Assembly: GCF_910577345.1 (NCBI RefSeq)
Contig: NZ_CAJTMT010000040.1
Coordinates: forward strand, 1 to 25,167
Direction of reading: 5' to 3'
DNA from: an uncultured Duncaniella sp.
Lineage (GTDB): Bacteria; Bacteroidota; Bacteroidia; Bacteroidales; Muribaculaceae
Length of the DNA stretch: 25,167 nt
Part shown: positions 22,217 to 25,167 of the stretch, in pieces
Position numbering within the stretch: the stretch's first letter is position 1
Layout of the letters: each line of letters begins with the position of its first letter
Notes under the pieces: model-generated
Seen by the model: the letters and a program-made list of their open reading frames with translations, nothing else
The model's database searches: none
Told to the model about the DNA's origin: nothing
Translations under genes and position numbers: made by a program

Positions 22217-23421
22217 AAAAGACTTTTCCCGTCAACATAAACGGCAACATATTCTATATCGATGAAGATGCCTACAAACTCCTCCTCGACTACCTCTCGC
22301 AGCTTCGTGCAACTTTCACAGGCGAGGAAGGTGAAGAAATCGTCAACGACATCGAATCGCGCATCTCCGAGCATTTCGACGAGCGCATCCGCCTCGGAGC
22401 CAACGTCATAGTCCTTGAAGATGTCAACCGCGTCATCGAGACAATGGGACGCCCCGAAGAGCTGTCCGACGAAACTGAAACCGCCTCAGAATCAAGCGAA
22501 GGCTCTGAAAACGCCGGACAGGCAGTTCCTCCCTTCAACGGGACAGCCACCCCTCCCCCGCCTATCCACAAGAAACTTTACCGCGACGTGCGCCACGGAG
22601 TCTTCGGCGGAGTCATCGCAGGGCTCGCCCAGTATCTCGGATGGGATGTCACCATCATGCGCATCCTCGCCGTCATCCTCACCCTCTGCACCTATTTCTG
22701 GCCATGCATCATCATCTACCTTGTCGCATGGATGGTCATCCCCGTCGCCCGCACCCCGCGCGAGATTCTTGAAATGCAGGGGCAGCCTGTCACCCTCGAC
22801 AACATCGGCCAGACCGTCATCAACAACTCCGTCCCCCCGGCAGCCCCTATCCCCAACGAAAACTCTTCGACTGTCTCCGCCAACATAAATACCTTCTTCT
22901 CTGTAGCCGCAAAACTCATCATAGGCTTCTTCGGAGTGGTCTTCGGCCTTGGGGCCCTCGCAATAATCTGCGTGCTCCTCGCAGCCGTCGCCGGTATAAC
23001 CCTCTTTGCAATCGCAGGCAATCCCGTGATTATCGAAGGTCTCTCATGGGCCGACTCCAATGCACCCATCCTCGAGAGCTGGGGCTACATCTGCGTCCTC
23101 ATCGCCGTCTTGATTCCCTGCGTGGCCGTCGCACGCTATGCCTGCATACCCATCTTCAAGGCCAAAGCCCCCTCGACCTCCATCGTCATCACCACAGTCA
23201 TCTTTGAAGTCATCTTCATCGTTGCCGCTGTAGTCCTCCTCGCCATCGCCGAACACTCCGGCAACTCCTACACCGATTCCTGGGCTTGCATCAACACCAT
23301 CGTCACCGACTCGGCACCCATCACCGGCCTCATCTCTCATTCTCCCTTCCTCTCCATCCACGACACACTCCTCGCAGCCGTCCCCACAGCCGCCCTCATA
23401 GCACCCTCAATAGCCGCCTGA
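22213..23421 (+). CDS. PspC-domain membrane protein
   Basis: An N-terminal cytoplasmic region (1-90, acidic; VNDIESRISEHFDERI) resembles the start of PspC-type proteins of Bacteroidota. An acidic, Pro-rich linker (88-117) follows. The PspC domain is at about 119-180: KKLYRDVRHGVFGGVIAGLAQ, then two close membrane helices (about 150-176). More helices lie at about 230-268, 290-312 and 325-347. The protein ends with an apolar Ala-rich tail. PspC proteins sense or buffer inner-membrane stress in Enterobacteria. Here only the padR-pspC pairing speaks for a similar job. No pspA or pspB is nearby. It has 402 residues. Confidence 0.85.
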   Translation: MKKTFPVNINGNIFYIDEDAYKLLLDYLSQLRATFTGEEGEEIVNDIESRISEHFDERIRLGANVIVLEDVNRVIETMGRPEELSDETETASESSEGSENAGQAVPPFNGTATPPPPIHKKLYRDVRHGVFGGVIAGLAQYLGWDVTIMRILAVILTLCTYFWPCIIIYLVAWMVIPVARTPREILEMQGQPVTLDNIGQTVINNSVPPAAPIPNENSSTVSANINTFFSVAAKLIIGFFGVVFGLGALAIICVLLAAVAGITLFAIAGNPVIIEGLSWADSNAPILESWGYICVLIAVLIPCVAVARYACIPIFKAKAPSTSIVITTVIFEVIFIVAAVVLLAIAEHSGNSYTDSWACINTIVTDSAPITGLISHSPFLSIHDTLLAAVPTAALIAPSIAA

Positions 23422-23438
23422 CCCCAAACCTCTCTCCT

Positions 23439-23465
23439 CTCTCCACTCTCCACTCTCCACTCTCC
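23439..23465 (+). repeat. 7-bp tandem repeat CTCTCCA (3 copies plus part)
   Basis: CTCTCCA is repeated exactly at 23439, 23446 and 23453, and a partial fourth ends at 23465. The surrounding DNA is C/T-rich. It lies just after pspC and about 36 bp upstream of the recombinase promoter. Copy number could vary by slippage. Confidence 0.75.
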
Positions 23466-23500
23466 CCAAACCTCCTCTCCGCTAAAAATCGCGTCAAAAC

Positions 23501-23531
23501 TTGCCTTTCTCAAAAACTTTTCCTATATTCG
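23501..23531 (+). promoter_or_regulatory. Probable promoter of the recombinase-hpf pair
   Basis: TTGC (23501-23504) and TATATTCG (23524-23531, one mismatch to TAnnTTTG) are 19 nt apart. The start would fall about 25 nt before the ATG at 23563. Confidence 0.5.
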
Positions 23532-23562
23532 CCACCGACAACAAACCAACACGGCGAAGCCC

Positions 23563-24513
23563 ATGAAACTGATAGATCAATTCCTCGACTATCTGCGCCT
23601 TGAGTTAAACTACTCGCAGTTGACAGTCAGCGCCTACCGCGCCGACCTCAACGCTTGGGCCGACTTCGCCACCGGCAACCGCCCGGAAACACTCTCCCCG
23701 ATGGACGTCACCACCTCCGATCTGCGCCTCTGGATCGGCACCCTCGCCGCCGAAGGCATATCGGTCCGCTCCATCCGCCGCAAGGCATCATCGCTCCGCG
23801 CATTCTTCCGTTTCCTCATGAAGCGCCACGGCCTTCCCGCCAATCCCGCAACAGGACTCACCCTTGCAAAACTCCCCAAAGACCTCCCCGTCTATGTCCG
23901 CCCCGAGGACTCGGCCCGCATCATCGACGAGGCCCGCGAGGAAGATGCCGAAGCCCCCGACGACTTCACCCTCATCCGCGACCACCTCATTGTCAACCTC
24001 CTCTACTCGACAGGTATGCGCTGCTCCGAACTCACCGGACTTCTCGATGTCAATACTGACACACGCAAGGGTGAACTAAAAGTGGTCGGAAAACGTAATA
24101 AAGAAAGAATAATACCTATCGGTCCCGAACTCTCCGAGACCATCGACACCTACCGTCGCCTGCGCGACGCCTCTCCATCAACCTCCATCTCCCCTCTCGA
24201 CCGCGAGTCACCCCTTCTGGTCACCCGCACAGGTCAGCCCCTCTACCGTCGATTGGTCTATCGTGTGGTCAACCGCACCCTCACCGAAGGCAATGTTCAC
24301 GCCTCGCGCCTCAGTCCACATGTGCTGCGCCATTCATTTGCCACAGACATGCTCAACGCCGGCGCACCCATCAGCTCGGTCCAGCAACTGCTTGGCCATG
24401 CATCTCTCGCCTCGACGCAGATCTACACTCACGTCACTTACAGTGAACTTAAAAATAATTACCAACTCGCACACCCGCGTGCACTAAAAAAAGGAGGAAA
24501 ATATGGAAATTAA
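23563..24513 (+). CDS. Xer-type tyrosine recombinase
   Basis: It is a site-specific recombinase of the XerC/XerD group, which resolves chromosome dimers at dif. The N-terminal SAM-like DNA-binding domain (about 1-95) starts with LIDQFLDYLRLELNYSQLT. The catalytic set is complete: Arg153 (GMRCSEL), Lys177 (VGKRNKER), His253 and Arg256 (SPHVLRHSFATDML), His279 (LGHAS) and nucleophile Tyr288 (QIYTHV). Its 316 residues match Xer size rather than longer mobile-element integrases, and no att-like site or cargo surrounds it. I cannot assign XerC or XerD. The end overlaps hpf by 11 bp, so the two share an mRNA. Confidence 0.92.
   Translation: MKLIDQFLDYLRLELNYSQLTVSAYRADLNAWADFATGNRPETLSPMDVTTSDLRLWIGTLAAEGISVRSIRRKASSLRAFFRFLMKRHGLPANPATGLTLAKLPKDLPVYVRPEDSARIIDEAREEDAEAPDDFTLIRDHLIVNLLYSTGMRCSELTGLLDVNTDTRKGELKVVGKRNKERIIPIGPELSETIDTYRRLRDASPSTSISPLDRESPLLVTRTGQPLYRRLVYRVVNRTLTEGNVHASRLSPHVLRHSFATDMLNAGAPISSVQQLLGHASLASTQIYTHVTYSELKNNYQLAHPRALKKGGKYGN
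24493..24497 (+). promoter_or_regulatory. Strong Shine-Dalgarno site for hpf
   Basis: AAGGAGG (24491-24497) lies 5 nt before the hpf ATG, within the last codons of the recombinase gene. Such a perfect site is rare in Bacteroidota, where the anti-SD end of 16S rRNA is normally hidden. The recombinase reading frame there encodes KKGGKY, so coding constraint could also explain it. Confidence 0.6.
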
Positions 24514-24796
24514 CATCAATGCCATCCACTTTGACATCAGCGAGAAACTCACTTCCTTTATCAACAAGAAAATAGAAAAACTTACCCGTCGTTATCCCAA
24601 TGTAATGAGTGCCGAAGTGTCGCTCCGTGTGGTAAAGCCTGAGACAGCCCTCAACAAAGAGGTAATCGTCAGCCTCACCGTTCCCCAGGAACCCGACCAG
24701 GTAGCCACCAAGACCGCCGACACCTTCGAAGAAGCAATCGACCTCAGCATGGAAGCCCTCGACAAACAACTCGAAAAAATCAAAAACAAAAAATAA
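24503..24796 (+). CDS. hpf: Short ribosome hibernation factor HPF/RaiA family
   Basis: It binds in the 30S decoding channel and silences or pairs ribosomes in slow growth. The short-form fold is visible: an N-terminal beta strand MEININAIHFDISEKL, a helix (TSFINKKIEKLTRRYP), strands SAEVSLRVVKPE and KEVIVSLTVPQE, and a second helix TFEEAIDLSMEALDKQLEKI with a Lys-rich end. The 97 residues mean there is no long-HPF C-terminal dimerisation domain. The start overlaps the recombinase gene by 11 bp and has an AAGGAGG site. A terminator lies 165 bp downstream, after A-rich repeats. Confidence 0.92.
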   Translation: MEININAIHFDISEKLTSFINKKIEKLTRRYPNVMSAEVSLRVVKPETALNKEVIVSLTVPQEPDQVATKTADTFEEAIDLSMEALDKQLEKIKNKK

Positions 24797-24826
24797 CCCC
24801 ACCCAACAACCCCAACCCAAACAGAC

Positions 24827-24960
24827 ATAAATCTGACAAATAACTCTCACAAATAACACCCCCCAACAAATATAAATCAGAAATAACCCCAACAAAAATC
24901 TAAAAATAATTGCAACATAAATCTAAAATAACTGCAATATAAATCTAAAATAACAGCAAC
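24827..24960 (+). repeat. Degenerate 22-bp A-rich repeats after hpf (about 5 copies)
   Basis: Two nearly identical 22-bp units built on ATAAATCTAAAATAAC-GCAA lie at 24917-24938 and 24939-24960, and a close third copy lies at 24894-24916. More diverged ATAAATC...AAATAAC copies begin at 24827 and 24872. They sit in the 3' untranslated region of hpf, directly before its terminator. Confidence 0.75.
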
Positions 24961-24988
24961 AAGGCGCACCCCCAAAGGTGCGCCTTTT
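24961..24988 (+). terminator. Terminator of the recombinase-hpf unit
   Basis: AAGGCGCACC (24961-24970) and GGTGCGCCTT (24977-24986) form a perfect 10-bp stem with loop CCCAAA, ending in TTTT. The 9-bp array 4 begins 10 bp later. Confidence 0.88.
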
Positions 24989-24997
24989 CCGCATACC

Positions 24998-25167
24998 TAT
25001 TAGACCTATTATCCCTATTTGGCTTATTTGGCTTATTTGGCCTATTGGCCCTATTAGGCCTATTTGACTTATTAGCCCTATTTGACTTATTAATCCTATC
25101 CGCCCTATTAGCCCTATTTGACTTATTAGCCCTATTTGACTTATTAATCCTATCCGCCCTATTAGCC
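24998..25167 (+). repeat. 9-bp tandem repeat array 4 (about 19 units, runs off the window)
   Basis: Unbroken 9-bp units begin at 24998 (TATTAGACC) and continue to the last base. Types are TATTTGGCT, TATTTGGCC, TATTAGCCC, TATTTGACT, TATTAATCC and TATCCGCCC. Six consecutive units (25061-25114) recur exactly at 25115-25167, so there is also a 54-bp period. The orientation matches arrays 1-3. Confidence 0.95.

Noticed and set aside
23563..24513. Integrase of a mobile element
   Set aside because: Size and motifs fit a housekeeping Xer protein. It overlaps hpf, and no attachment site, tRNA target or cargo is adjacent.
24998..25167. CRISPR array
   Set aside because: The units are 9 bp with no unique spacers and no cas gene, so this is a simple tandem repeat.

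Overview
The window reads as chromosomal DNA of a gut Bacteroidales bacterium. Muribaculaceae-like is my best guess, not proven. Grounds are the SusC/SusD outer-membrane pair, many promoters of the Bacteroidota type (TTTG near -33, TAnnTTTG near -7), a GldH lipoprotein, a RicT-type PSP1 protein beside RNase Y, and near-absence of Shine-Dalgarno sites. I see no insertion sequence, prophage, plasmid gene, CRISPR array or rRNA. Apart from the SusCD pair, most genes look like core functions.

Layout. 1-431: a 9-bp tandem repeat array, a perfect inverted repeat and a promoter. 432-5740: a SusC/SusD pair, closed by a hairpin terminator. 6003-11140: a likely co-directional run of polyprenol-phosphate sugar transferase, dihydroorotase (pyrC) and the two subunits of a 2-oxoacid:ferredoxin oxidoreductase (korAB). 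11141-12062: a 0.9-kb gene-free stretch with a 22-bp-stem hairpin, decayed repeats and the promoter of the next gene. 12063-13406: a free-standing inositol-3-phosphate synthase. 13544-18321 (all minus strand): a short phage-type amidase, then, in reverse map order, an operon-like block of coiled-coil protein, zapA, a structured RNA or terminator, rny, ricT and gldH. 18647-18721: tRNA-Val(TAC). 19050-20410: ndk and a secreted M23 peptidase. 20632-21519: dapA on the minus strand, sharing a bidirectional terminator with the M23 gene. 21851-23421: a padR-pspC envelope-stress type pair. 23563-24796: an Xer-type recombinase overlapping a short hibernation factor (hpf). The window ends inside a large 9-bp repeat array.

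How genes fit together. korAB feeds central carbon metabolism through ferredoxin. pyrC and ndk serve nucleotide supply. dapA leads to diaminopimelate for the wall. The coiled-coil protein and ZapA belong to the division ring. RNase Y and RicT suggest an RNA-decay module. The inositol synthase probably feeds inositol lipids, but the other genes of that pathway are not here.

No clear new defence or mobile system is visible. The most unexplained signal is a family of 9-bp (TATTAGCCC/TATTTGACT type) tandem arrays. It occurs at four intergenic places, always in the same strand orientation. Next are the rny-ricT linkage with a structured RNA between zapA and rny, and a strong Shine-Dalgarno in front of hpf, which is unusual for this phylum.
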